DNA from: a virus
DNA length: 24,882 nt
Virus record (IMG/VR): IMGVR_UViG_3300036791_001622
Coordinates: 1-24,882 of that record
Strand: one strand, 5' to 3'
This document shows positions 14,875 to 22,876 of this stretch, piece after piece; the first letter of the stretch is position 1, and each line of letters begins with the position of its first letter. The position numbers and the translations under genes are program-made. Under the pieces are notes generated by a model. It was not told the origin of the DNA. It did no database searches and was given only the letters and a program-made list of their open reading frames with translations.

Positions 14875-15708
14875 ATGGCTGGTGGAGTACTCGGATGGGC
14901 CGAACAAGTCCCCGGTGCGGTCGTTGGCCTCGCCCAAGAAGGGGAGCACGCGACCGAACGTGACATCCATGCCGCCACCGACATCGGCAGGTGGGTCCAA
15001 GAGCACGGGACCAAGCCCGCTCCCTACGGTCATGCCGTCGGTGAAGCCCTTCGGACCGTGCTCGTCGGGGGCAAGGGGGGCAAGGGCGACCCCTCCCCCG
15101 ACGCCCAAGAACAGGGTTGGCTCGACAAGGCAGCCAAGGCCAAGGCTGTTCAACCCAAAGGTCCCACCGAGGCCCAGGACATCTCTGCTGCCCTCTCCAC
15201 TTACATGGACGCCATGTCCTCCCTCGGCCCCGAGTACGGCAAGGAGATGGAATACCTCAAGCCCTATCTCAACCCCGGAGCTCAAACCTTCAGTGGCCTC
15301 CTCAACACCGCCGCTCTGCAGGCGTCGCCCACCGGCAACACGGCCGTCAACGCCGCAGGGCAGCAACTTGCCCAGGCCAGTGCAGCCGGTCCCACCCCCG
15401 GCTTCGGCCACGCGGCCGACATGATGCGCGCGTACGAAAAGTCCATCCCCGCTGCGGGCCCCCTCCAAGCCGCCCTCGCCTACCAGAAGTCGCTGCAGAC
15501 CTACGGGGGCCAGCAACCCACGACCGCCGGCTGGTCGCCCGCCGAAAAGGCCGCGTACCAGTCCATCACCGGCACCCCGCTCACCCCGGCCGGTGGTGGC
15601 ATCAACGTCACGCCCGCGTCCGCCGCCGCCCAGGGCAACGCCAACACCCTGTTGTCTCTCAGCGGCCTCACCGGGTCCGGGTCTGCTTCGAGCGCGACCG
15701 GAGGATAA
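14875..15708 (+). CDS. Probable second internal virion (ejection) protein
   Basis: 277 residues from ATG 14875, with AGGAGGATAAGGAC immediately upstream. Ala/Gly-rich. It has an N-terminal helix (AGGVLGWAEQVPGAVVGLAQ), a Lys/Gly-rich hinge (GGKGGKGD), a central helical region (DISAALSTYMDAMSSLGPEY) and a disordered Ser/Gly-rich end. No lysozyme or transglycosylase motif is seen. It lies between the Gln-rich protein and the giant protein with short gaps and strong ribosome binding sites, which suggests the three are made together as an ejection set. Function not demonstrable from sequence. Confidence 0.55.
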   Translation: MAGGVLGWAEQVPGAVVGLAQEGEHATERDIHAATDIGRWVQEHGTKPAPYGHAVGEALRTVLVGGKGGKGDPSPDAQEQGWLDKAAKAKAVQPKGPTEAQDISAALSTYMDAMSSLGPEYGKEMEYLKPYLNPGAQTFSGLLNTAALQASPTGNTAVNAAGQQLAQASAAGPTPGFGHAADMMRAYEKSIPAAGPLQAALAYQKSLQTYGGQQPTTAGWSPAEKAAYQSITGTPLTPAGGGINVTPASAAAQGNANTLLSLSGLTGSGSASSATGG

Positions 15709-15712
15709 CTAG

Positions 15713-18700
15713 ATGGCGACCAAGCTCGAGACCCAGTCCTTCGTCGCCAATTGGAACAAGACGGTCAACTGGGCCAAGCAGAACAAGATCCCCCAGGCGG
15801 CGTACTACCCCGTCTACCAACAAGACGCCCAACGCCTCGTCACTGGGGCCACCATGATGGGCGAGAGCGAACGCATCCACGCGATTTTGGCCTCCGCCAA
15901 TCCCAACAACGTCACCGCGCTGCCCACCGACGTTCCCCAGCACGGTATCGGGGGGTTCTTCCACAACCTCGAGCACGATGCGGCCAACATCTTCACCGGC
16001 CTCCAACCCACCCACCTGGTCAACTCGATCTACCACAGCGCCCTCAATTCCTTCGAGCACCCCAACTGGCTGCTCGACCCGACCAAGAACACCCTCGCCC
16101 AACTGATCCCCGGAGTCTCCCTCGTCGGTGAATACGAAGAGGGCGGCATGTCCAACGTCTTCGCCCACCCCCTCATCACCGCCCTCAACGTGCTCGGCCT
16201 CGCGTCGGCGGGCACCGCCCTCATCGGCCGTACCGCGGCGGCAGAGGCCATCACCTCTGCCCTCAAGCTCCCAGAAGGCACCCAGATCGGCGGACGGGCG
16301 GGCATGGGTCCCATCTCCTTGGGTGCCAAGGCCCTCGCCAACATCCCGATGCGCAAGACCGGCTTCGCCAAGGACGTCGCCGGAGACACCACCTTCGGCA
16401 AGCTGACCGTCGGCAACCGGCTGTCCAATTGGACCAACACCAAGGGGGCCGGGCGCGACCTCGCCGACATCAACAAGGCAGTCGACAAGTCCAACCAGGC
16501 CGGCAACGCACGCTTCGCCGCCTCGATGCGCGGTGTGGCCGACGCCAACGCGGCGCTGCGTGACCAGACCGTCCCCATCACCACCGACGCCGAGGCCAAG
16601 CTCTACAACGCCGAGGCGGGCACCACGCTCTCGGCCTCCCACGCCGCCTACAACCTCGTCACCATGTCGGGCAAGTCCTGGTCCGCCCTCGCCGCCGACG
16701 ATTTGGTCCCCGCCTACATGAAGCCCCTGATCGCCTCATACCAGTCCGCCATCGAGTCCCTCACCTCCATGGCGGTCGACAAGGGCGAGCTGGTCAGACT
16801 GCGCCTTCCCGACGGCACGGTGCAGGCGTACCACCCTGCCGAAGCCGGGGTCCTCACGCGCGCCCGCGACAAGTGGTACGCGGCCGAGGAGAAGGCAGCG
16901 CGCGCCGGGGACCCCGTGTCCGCCGTCACCGCGAACATCCAACGCGTCGACGCTGCCGCCACCCCTCTGCTCACCACCACCCTCTCGAGCGCCCAACGCA
17001 TCAAGGCGGTGGTCACGCGTCCGCTCTCCCAAGAGCTCCGCACCACCCTCACCCCCACCGACAAGGCAGACCAGGCCTGGCACGACCTCGGCCTCAACCA
17101 CGACACCGTCTCCTCCCTCCTGTCGGTACCCAAGGCCACCCTCACCCAAGGACGCCTGATCGCCAAGATCTTCAACCACGGGGGCCTGCTCGACCAGATC
17201 GACGCCGCCTACAAGAAAGAGGACTTCCCCCTCCTGCGTACCCTCACCCGCCAGTTCTCCACTGCCATGCACAACAAGGCCTTCACGCGCGTGATGGAGT
17301 CCAACACCGCTCTCCCCGCCAGTGTGGCCCGTGACCCAGAAGGCAACCTCTTACTGGGCAACCCGGTCTTCAACGCGATGCGACAGTCAGCCGACCGCCT
17401 CTACGCCTACGCCAAGACACGAGCGAAGGACGAGAAACGCCTCACCGCCACCCTCACGCCCCGGGTAAAACGGGCGCAGCTGGCTTCGGAGAAACTCCTG
17501 AAGGACTACGAGGACACGGTGTGGAAGCACCCGGCCCCGGTGTGGCAGCCCCTCTACGTCCGCCTGATGAACAAGTACATCGCCGAAGACGAGAAGGGTG
17601 CCCTTCTCGTCAACGCCGCCCTCAGTCACGCCGAGCAAAACGAAAAACTGAACGAGGCCACCCTCACCCAGATCCGCTCCGATCCGGCCAAGCTCGTCGA
17701 AGCGATCCGCACCTACATGCGCGCCAGCCACACCTCACCCTTCGGCACCGAGCTCGACGCCGGCATCGTCGCCCACATGCAGAACCGCGTCCTTCACGAC
17801 ATCTCCTCGCTGCGCGCCAAGGGTTTCGTCCCCCACTACGTCCCCAACTTCTCCTCGCGCGACTCCACCGGGGCCTACGACCCCGCCGAGGCCTCCTACA
17901 CCATCAACATCAACCCCACCCACTACTCCACTCCCAACGCCGCCCACCGCCGCCTGATGGAGATGTCCAACACCATCTACGACATCCACGCCGGCATGAA
18001 TCTGGGCATGAAGCAACGCGTCATGTCCGACGGCGCCCAGGAGCTCATCGACAATTTCCTCATCCCGCGCTTCGGCCACAAACAGTCCGACCTCGTCCCC
18101 ACGATCGAACGCGAGAACCCCGGACTCCTCTTCCGCCAGGGCGGCACCTCAGAAGCCGCCCTCGCCCACTACCTCGAGGACACCCTCGACCTCGGACGCT
18201 TCGACCCGACCACCTTCGGCCTCACCACCAGCCACCACCTCACCGGGGGCGACACCATCTGGATGCCCAAGGCAATCCTGCGCGGCCTAGAAGACACGAT
18301 GAAGCAGACCGGATGGAAGGGCTTCGACCCCAGCGGTGTCGTCGCCACCGGCACCAAGGTCTTCAGAGAGTCCATCCTCGGCTATTCCCCCCGCTTCGTC
18401 GCCCACATCGGTTTCGGCGGGGCCTTCCTCATGGCCGGACGCGAGCCTCTCTCCTTCGCCTTCCTCCCCCGGGCCACTCGCATGCTGCGCGACCCCGAGT
18501 TCCGCGCCGCCATCCACACCCGCTCCACCCAGATCGGTGCGGCGGACCCGATCTCGTGGGGCGTGCGCGAGTTCCACCACGAGGGTGGCAAGACCATGGG
18601 CCGCATGTGGATCCAAGAGAAGATGGACCAGCTCGGCCTCGACGCCTCCAAGGTCACCTCCTGGCTCCAAGTCATCCCCCAGCTCACCTTCAAGCTGACC

Positions 18701-19687
18701 AACTACATGACCGACCTCCAACGCGCCGCCGTCACGCTCAACGGCATCGGAAGAGCCACCCGCCACGGCATGACCGACGAGCGTGCCTTAGAAGAAGGCA
18801 CCAAGGCGGCCAACAAGGTCATGGGGGACCTCTCCCACTCCAGTCCCCTCGAGCGCAACCTGTTGATGACGATCATGCCGTTCTACGGGTGGACCAAGCA
18901 CGTCCTCAGCTACGTCGCTTCCTACCCGGTCGACCACCCCTACCGTGCCGTGTTCCTCGCCTACCTCGCCAACCTCAACAGCGACTCGGTCTCCAAAGGC
19001 CTCTACACGCGCATCCAGAACCTCTTCTTCCTCGGCCAACCAGATTCTTCGGGCAACGTGTCGGCCACCGACGTGCGCTTCCTCAACCCGCTGCGAGACG
19101 TCGCCAACGACGCCACCTTGGGCGGGGTCATCTCGATGCTCAACCCGGTCATCAGTGCCCCCTTCGCCATGGTCGACCCCTCGGTGGTCTTCGGTTCCAA
19201 CACCCTCTACCCCCGCCTCACCTACAACCACCTCTACGGCACAGAAGAGGGTGCCCCGGCCGGCTCGCCCCTCACCGCGCTCGAGCAGTTCGTCCCCGAA
19301 GTCACCGCCCTCGACGCCTCCTTGGGCCTCTCGGCCCAGTACCGCCAAGAGCGCAAAGACAACCCCGCCGGCTTCGCCAAGACCATCTTCGGTGCCCTCA
19401 ACATCCCCTTCGCCCAGATCCAGCACATCAACCTGCGCCAGATCGCCGCCAAGCAGGAGATGGACCGCTACAACCAGGCCAAGGCCGACGCGCTGACCGT
19501 GGCCAAGACCGGCGACACCTCGGTCCTCGCCGGCTACCCCGCCGACGCGCAGCTCCCCGACCCGCTCAACCCGCTCTACAACGTGACCCCGGCCTACCTC
19601 GCCGCCATGTCGGCCCAGTCCCTCGCCCAGACGGGGCTGCCCTTCTACGCGACCACTCAGGCCCCCCACAACCCGCCGGGAATCTGA
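15713..19687 (+). CDS. Giant internal virion protein, 1324 residues
   Basis: Largest gene of the window, behind GGAGGATAACTAG. Largely helical over its full length with a few hydrophobic segments (ALNVLGLASAGTALIG near 155-175; FVAHIGFGGAFLMAGREPLS near 895-915). Around residues 1045-1075 it has MTIMPFYGWTKHVLSYVASY, a Phe/Trp-containing segment (PFYxW) that I associate with very large phage internal proteins. The length is in the range of T7 gp16-type ejection proteins, but no transglycosylase motif is recognised at the N-terminus. Likely packaged in the head and ejected ahead of DNA. Alternative: a large polyvalent protein injected to act in the cell. Uniform codon usage argues against recent fusion. 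Confidence 0.65.
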   Translation: MATKLETQSFVANWNKTVNWAKQNKIPQAAYYPVYQQDAQRLVTGATMMGESERIHAILASANPNNVTALPTDVPQHGIGGFFHNLEHDAANIFTGLQPTHLVNSIYHSALNSFEHPNWLLDPTKNTLAQLIPGVSLVGEYEEGGMSNVFAHPLITALNVLGLASAGTALIGRTAAAEAITSALKLPEGTQIGGRAGMGPISLGAKALANIPMRKTGFAKDVAGDTTFGKLTVGNRLSNWTNTKGAGRDLADINKAVDKSNQAGNARFAASMRGVADANAALRDQTVPITTDAEAKLYNAEAGTTLSASHAAYNLVTMSGKSWSALAADDLVPAYMKPLIASYQSAIESLTSMAVDKGELVRLRLPDGTVQAYHPAEAGVLTRARDKWYAAEEKAARAGDPVSAVTANIQRVDAAATPLLTTTLSSAQRIKAVVTRPLSQELRTTLTPTDKADQAWHDLGLNHDTVSSLLSVPKATLTQGRLIAKIFNHGGLLDQIDAAYKKEDFPLLRTLTRQFSTAMHNKAFTRVMESNTALPASVARDPEGNLLLGNPVFNAMRQSADRLYAYAKTRAKDEKRLTATLTPRVKRAQLASEKLLKDYEDTVWKHPAPVWQPLYVRLMNKYIAEDEKGALLVNAALSHAEQNEKLNEATLTQIRSDPAKLVEAIRTYMRASHTSPFGTELDAGIVAHMQNRVLHDISSLRAKGFVPHYVPNFSSRDSTGAYDPAEASYTININPTHYSTPNAAHRRLMEMSNTIYDIHAGMNLGMKQRVMSDGAQELIDNFLIPRFGHKQSDLVPTIERENPGLLFRQGGTSEAALAHYLEDTLDLGRFDPTTFGLTTSHHLTGGDTIWMPKAILRGLEDTMKQTGWKGFDPSGVVATGTKVFRESILGYSPRFVAHIGFGGAFLMAGREPLSFAFLPRATRMLRDPEFRAAIHTRSTQIGAADPISWGVREFHHEGGKTMGRMWIQEKMDQLGLDASKVTSWLQVIPQLTFKLTNYMTDLQRAAVTLNGIGRATRHGMTDERALEEGTKAANKVMGDLSHSSPLERNLLMTIMPFYGWTKHVLSYVASYPVDHPYRAVFLAYLANLNSDSVSKGLYTRIQNLFFLGQPDSSGNVSATDVRFLNPLRDVANDATLGGVISMLNPVISAPFAMVDPSVVFGSNTLYPRLTYNHLYGTEEGAPAGSPLTALEQFVPEVTALDASLGLSAQYRQERKDNPAGFAKTIFGALNIPFAQIQHINLRQIAAKQEMDRYNQAKADALTVAKTGDTSVLAGYPADAQLPDPLNPLYNVTPAYLAAMSAQSLAQTGLPFYATTQAPHNPPGI

Positions 19688-19691
19688 ATCG

Positions 19692-20003
19692 GTGAGCACG
19701 CACCAGGAGACGACATCGCCGCAACGCTGGCCTCCTCCCGACGTCCCCCACCACTTGACCGTGCGTCCCCCCGCGGGCACCCGTGTCCTCATCACCCGTC
19801 TCATGTACAAGGTGAACCAGGTCTCCGAACCCAACTACGTCGTGGCGGGGGTGCTCGGCATGCCACCGGTGCAGCTCTCCCTCTACATGCGTGGCCGCGA
19901 ACCCATCCGCTCCCAGCATCTCGAGAAGATGTGCCGCGTGTTCGGTTGCGAGCCCGAGGACGTGATGGGGTGGGTCGAGGTCGATATCGCCGAGGTCCGC
20001 TGA
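19692..20003 (+). CDS. Small HTH (XRE-like) DNA-binding protein
   Basis: 103 residues from a GTG four bases after the previous stop. A disordered N-terminus is followed at about residues 30-92 by a Cro/C1-type fold: LITRLMYKVNQVSEPNYVVA, then the probable HTH VVAGVLGMPPVQLSLYMRGR, then HLEKMCRVFGCEPEDVMGWV, which is the usual closing part of XRE domains. Likely a DNA-binding regulator. It is the last rightward gene and faces the leftward lysis genes across a 30-base gap, so it would be made late. Target unknown. Confidence 0.75.
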   Translation: MSTHQETTSPQRWPPPDVPHHLTVRPPAGTRVLITRLMYKVNQVSEPNYVVAGVLGMPPVQLSLYMRGREPIRSQHLEKMCRVFGCEPEDVMGWVEVDIAEVR

Positions 20004-20033
20004 GGCCAAGAGAACAGAACCGACCCCCGATGA

Positions 20034-20507
20034 TTACTGAGTGTCTGGGAGTGGGGGCAGACTCGAGGGCGGCAGGTTGCCGGTCAGGAAGTCGACCAGC
20101 TTCTGCTTCACTTCTTCGCGGTTGGGTGGTTCGGGGATGACGATGGGGTGGGTGGGGAGCTCGATGTCACCCCAGATCCCGGTGGGTGGTTGGGGGATGG
20201 GGATGTAGATCGGGTGCTCGGGGGAGAGGCCACTGTCGGGGGGTGGAGGCACCGGGATGTAGATCGGGTGCTCGGGGCCCGGTTGTGGGCCTGGCAAGCC
20301 TTGGTCGGGGTGCTCGACGTCGCCCCAGATCCCGAGGGGCGGGGTGGGGTAGTAGATGGGCGGGGTCGGGGTGGGCAGTGGTGCGCCGCCCCAGATGCCG
20401 TCGGGCGGGGTCGGGGTGGGCAGATAGATCGGGTGCTCGGGGTGAGCGTCAGTGGGGGGGGTGACGTCGGGAACGAGGGCCTCGACGACGACGTGCTGTT
20501 TGCGCAT
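20034..20507 (-). CDS. Proline-rich protein with PEHPIY and GIWG repeats
   Basis: 157 residues; AAAGGAAAAG upstream of the ATG supports the start. The protein is a proline-rich chain with repeated units: PEHPIY (23-28, 78-83, 96-101) and GIWG followed by G or D (37-40, 59-62, 110-113), separated by short PxPxPP linkers. It ends with a helical, charged stretch (NREEVKQKLVDFLTGNLPPS). Pro-rich proteins with IWG repeats occur in other actinophages; function unknown. It is the last gene of the leftward series after the lysis genes, so it might extend, anchor or modulate lysis, but that is inference. Confidence 0.7.
   Translation of the reverse strand: MRKQHVVVEALVPDVTPPTDAHPEHPIYLPTPTPPDGIWGGAPLPTPTPPIYYPTPPLGIWGDVEHPDQGLPGPQPGPEHPIYIPVPPPPDSGLSPEHPIYIPIPQPPTGIWGDIELPTHPIVIPEPPNREEVKQKLVDFLTGNLPPSSLPPLPDTQ
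20206..20442. repeat. Three copies of an 18-base direct repeat
   Basis: The unit TAGATCGGGTGCTCGGGG occurs exactly at 20206-20223, 20260-20277 and 20425-20442. It encodes the repeated PEHPIY motif of the proline-rich protein on the - strand. Other partial repeats (for example the CCCCAGATCCC blocks near 20170 and 20323) encode the GIWG motifs. The repeats are best explained as tandem internal duplications of a coding motif, not as an operator or CRISPR. Confidence 0.85.
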
Positions 20508-20696
20508 TTACTTTTCCTTTCCGTTTCCGTTTTCGGGGAGCTGGTTGACGATTATGGCGACACCGCCGAGGAGGGCGACTATGGCGAGTAGGTCACCGTC
20601 GATGGAATCGTTACGGATGAACACGGCGATAGCGAGACCGAGGGCGAAGAACCCACAAGCGTAGAGGACGAGGTTGCGCTTGACACGCCAAGGCAT
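20508..20696 (-). CDS. Small membrane protein, holin candidate
   Basis: 62 residues with two predicted membrane helices (LVLYACGFFALGLAIAVFI, about 9-27; LLAIVALLGGVAIIVNQL, about 36-53), a short charged loop (RNDSIDGD) and a charged C-terminus (PENGNGKEK). The two-helix, under-100-residue form with a basic start (MPWRVKRN) fits class II holins. It begins three bases after the endolysin stop on the same strand, supporting a lysis role. Another small two-helix protein lies at 22876-23076, so which is the holin cannot be decided. Confidence 0.65.
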   Translation of the reverse strand: MPWRVKRNLVLYACGFFALGLAIAVFIRNDSIDGDLLAIVALLGGVAIIVNQLPENGNGKEK

Positions 20697-20699
20697 CTT

Positions 20700-21500
20700 T
20701 TAGACACGATCAGGCTTGCCGTAGTACTGGGCCGAGCCGTAGGAGTACAGGTCACCGCCAGAGGAGAGCAACCAGTAGCCGTCCTTGGCGCAGGCGGTGA
20801 TGCCGACGATGGTGCGGCCGGCGGGGAGGTCGGACTTGCCGCTGGTGCCCTTGTTGGGTCCGCCCTTGTAGACGGCGTCACCGAACGCGTAGACAGCGCC
20901 GTCGTAGGTGGCGGTGAAGTAGCCCTTGCCGGTGGGCGTGGTGGTGATCATTTCCTTGCCCTTCGAGGTCGGGGGTGCGGGAGTGGGGGATTGGCCGGCG
21001 GCCATTGCTATGACTTGATCCATCGGGAAGTTGGGGCCCGGGTCCCAGTGCCCGCCACCCATAGAGCCGAGGTCAACATGGCCGCAGATGCCCGCCGATC
21101 CACCTTGGGCCTGTTGGGGGGTGAGGCGACGGATAGGGATGTTGAAGTAGGCGCACTCTTCTGCGATCCACTGGGCGCAGTTGGACAGCATGGTTGGGTG
21201 GGCGTTCCATTGGGTGGTCGTCCACTCGGCCCACGCACAGAGCTCGGTCTGGATCGAGTAGGGGTTGGCGGCTGCCGCGGTCCATGCTTTGTCGGGGCGT
21301 TGAACGTATTGACCGACGGTGTTGGGGGTGTCGTCGATGCCGGTGTGCGATGAGACTTGGCTGGCGGGGTTGGCGAAGTAGGCGCCGAGAGATTGGATCG
21401 TGGTAGCGCCCTGCGCGGTATGGACAATGACGAGGCGAACGTTACTGCCACCACGCGAGGAGTAATTGGGGGAGGCGATGTCCACTCTCTTGAGCGCCAT
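20700..21500 (-). CDS. Endolysin: N-acetylmuramoyl-L-alanine amidase
   Basis: 266 residues from ATG 21500, preceded by GGGAGG seven bases upstream; the longer open frame is disfavoured by this. The amidase_2-type domain (about 1-165) cleaves the amide between MurNAc and L-Ala in peptidoglycan. Candidate zinc ligands are H27 (VIVHTAQG), H141 (CGHVDLG) and D153 in HWDPGPNFP, with E86 (SIQTELCA) as a possible catalytic helper. After a Pro/Thr linker (about 172-187) is a C-terminal module with two ~60-residue repeats: GYFTATYDGAVYAFGDAVYK and GYWLLSSGGDLYSYGSAQYY. This resembles repeats of secreted actinobacterial proteins and may bind the cell wall. No signal peptide, so export needs a holin. 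Confidence 0.93.
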   Translation of the reverse strand: MALKRVDIASPNYSSRGGSNVRLVIVHTAQGATTIQSLGAYFANPASQVSSHTGIDDTPNTVGQYVQRPDKAWTAAAANPYSIQTELCAWAEWTTTQWNAHPTMLSNCAQWIAEECAYFNIPIRRLTPQQAQGGSAGICGHVDLGSMGGGHWDPGPNFPMDQVIAMAAGQSPTPAPPTSKGKEMITTTPTGKGYFTATYDGAVYAFGDAVYKGGPNKGTSGKSDLPAGRTIVGITACAKDGYWLLSSGGDLYSYGSAQYYGKPDRV

Positions 21501-21510
21501 GTCAAAACCT

Positions 21511-21553
21511 CCCGTAAAATAAGCGCCCCGGCGCGGTGCGGACCGCCCGGGGC
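21511..21553 (-). terminator. Hairpin with T-rich tail in the endolysin leader
   Basis: The + strand sequence GCCCCGG C GCGGT GCGG ACCGC CCGGGGC (21525-21553) folds into a 12-bp GC-rich stem with one bulged base and a GCGG loop. On the - strand the stem is followed by GCTTATTTTAC (21514-21524 region), a T-rich stretch. This is the layout of an intrinsic terminator for leftward transcripts, placed about 25-50 bases before the endolysin ATG (21500) and just before its ribosome binding site. It is also within the gap between the endolysin and the divergent HNH gene. Confidence 0.6.
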
Positions 21554-21585
21554 ACGGCCGACACCACATGGAGGTGACGACAACC

Positions 21586-22152
21586 ATGAAGGGTATTTGC
21601 TCGGTCGAGGGGTGTGAACGACCGAGCCATTGCCGCGGGTTCTGCACTAAGCACTACGCCCGGTGGCAACGGACCGGACACCCCGAGACCAAGGGACCGA
21701 TAGGACCCAAAGTGACGCCGCTGACAGAACGGTTGTGGCGTTACGTCACGCCGGGCCCCGCTGATGAATGCTGGATCTGGCAAGGAGCCACGGTGCCGTT
21801 TGGTTACGGCATCATCAGCGCCGGACCTCCCGCACGGGAGGGCAAGATGCTGAAGGCGCACCGAGTCGTCTGGGAGATCTACAACGGTCCGATCCCGCCG
21901 GGCGTCGAGTGCGACCACCTCTGCCGGAATCCTCCCTGCGTGAACCCGAGTCATATAGAACTCGTCTCGCACAAGGAGAACACACTGCGCGGTACGGCGC
22001 CCACTGCGATCAACGCCAGGAAGACCCATTGTCCTGCTGGTCATCCCTATAGCGAGGCGAACACTTACATCGCGCCGGATGGATGGCGTCAATGTATGAC
22101 TTGTCGAAGGCTTTACCAAGCGATGTTGAGAGCACGACGTAAAACCACCTAG
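21586..22152 (+). CDS. HNH endonuclease, antisense in the leftward module
   Basis: 188 residues. The ATG at 21586 is chosen over 21568 because GGAGGTGA (21570-21577) lies eight bases before it. The N-terminal finger is of the CSVEGCERPSHCRGFCTKHY type (C5, C10, C20, H23). The HNH core has H92, D110-H111 (ECDHLCR), N120, H123 (CVNPSHIEL) and ENTLRG (131-136). The C-terminal finger is CPAGH...CMTC (C149, H153, C170, C173), homologous to that of the HNH protein at 5085-5654, as is the WIWQG...FGYG stretch. It is a free-standing mobile endonuclease inserted on the opposite strand to its neighbours, between the tail-fibre genes and the endolysin. Confidence 0.92.
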   Translation: MKGICSVEGCERPSHCRGFCTKHYARWQRTGHPETKGPIGPKVTPLTERLWRYVTPGPADECWIWQGATVPFGYGIISAGPPAREGKMLKAHRVVWEIYNGPIPPGVECDHLCRNPPCVNPSHIELVSHKENTLRGTAPTAINARKTHCPAGHPYSEANTYIAPDGWRQCMTCRRLYQAMLRARRKTT

Positions 22153-22241
22153 TGGCATTCGTCGTCAGGGATGGTAGGTGGGTGCGAAGGTTCCTCGTCG
22201 GGTTCGGGGGCTGGGTCGGGCCATACGGGTTCGGTTGCCAT
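22149..22241 (-). CDS. 30-residue acidic proline-rich microprotein
   Basis: Encodes MATEPVWPDPAPEPDEEPSH followed by PPTIPDDECH, acidic and proline-rich. The ATG overlaps the stop of the upstream fibre gene (TAATG), as other neighbours on this strand do. Its end overlaps the last four bases of the HNH gene on the other strand. No strong ribosome binding site. The tight overlap and codon pattern suggest a real coupled gene, but the short length leaves doubt. Confidence 0.5.
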   Translation of the reverse strand: MATEPVWPDPAPEPDEEPSHPPTIPDDECH

Positions 22242-22876
22242 TAGGCGGACCTGTGGATGCCGATGCCAGAATCAACACCCGTAAAAGCACCAGGAATGAA
22301 TGGATCAGGCAGAAACCCAGTTACATTAATAGCACTAAGCGATAAACCGTTGCCAGTATTATAAACGGGTGTACCTGAACCCCACGGTGACCATGTAGCA
22401 CCAGCATTATTACCGATTGAACGAACAGCTAAAGCTACTTGATCCACACCAACAACCCCGAACCAAATATTCGGCTGAACCACTACAGGAGATACAAGCG
22501 TCCAACCTTTTCGCCCTGTGCTTCCATCAGTAGGTTGGGTGCCCGCATCCTGAACAAGACTGGCGTAAGGAGTAGCACCCTGAAAAGCAAACGGTCTGCT
22601 CTGATTTAAAACCCTGTAAATGCCTGCTCTAGTTACCGCTCCGGCTGTTCCTATTGTGGTTACATTAGCGTCGAGCTGGTCTATAGTGCAACCGTCAGGG
22701 CCAGAGTTGAATATGTGCAAATATGCAGTATTCAAAACATTACCACCTGTTCGAGCCGCACGAGAAATAGCATTCGGGTACCAACCATTTATTAGCCACG
22801 GTATGAACAACTCCGCCCCGTAGCTACCAAGATCACTGCCGGGGAATGAACTTGCCATATCTGAGGGTATTGGCAT
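22241..22876 (-). CDS. Probable tail-fibre or receptor-binding protein, AT-richer
   Basis: 211 residues from ATG 22876, preceded by GGGTGGAG and overlapping the stop of the membrane protein gene (TAATG). Mostly beta-structure. It has a motif string seen in actinophage fibre proteins: helix and hydrophobic start, TRAGIYRVL, PYASLVQDAGTQPTDGSTGR, WFGVVGVDQVALAVRS. This resembles a small jelly-roll domain of the kind found at fibre tips. Its codon use is visibly richer in A/T at third positions than the head genes, suggesting recent acquisition. Likely surface-binding. Confidence 0.65.
   Translation of the reverse strand: MPIPSDMASSFPGSDLGSYGAELFIPWLINGWYPNAISRAARTGGNVLNTAYLHIFNSGPDGCTIDQLDANVTTIGTAGAVTRAGIYRVLNQSRPFAFQGATPYASLVQDAGTQPTDGSTGRKGWTLVSPVVVQPNIWFGVVGVDQVALAVRSIGNNAGATWSPWGSGTPVYNTGNGLSLSAINVTGFLPDPFIPGAFTGVDSGIGIHRSA

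Noticed and set aside
15668-16642. 324-codon - strand frame over the giant protein
   Set aside because: Antisense shadow with Gly/Val/Asp-rich composition and no ribosome binding site.
17521-19695. 724-codon + strand frame inside the giant protein gene
   Set aside because: Arg/His/Pro-rich shadow in another frame, with no domain and no plausible start.
20206-20442. CRISPR array or operator repeats
   Set aside because: Irregular spacing, inside a coding frame, and the repeats match a repeated peptide motif.
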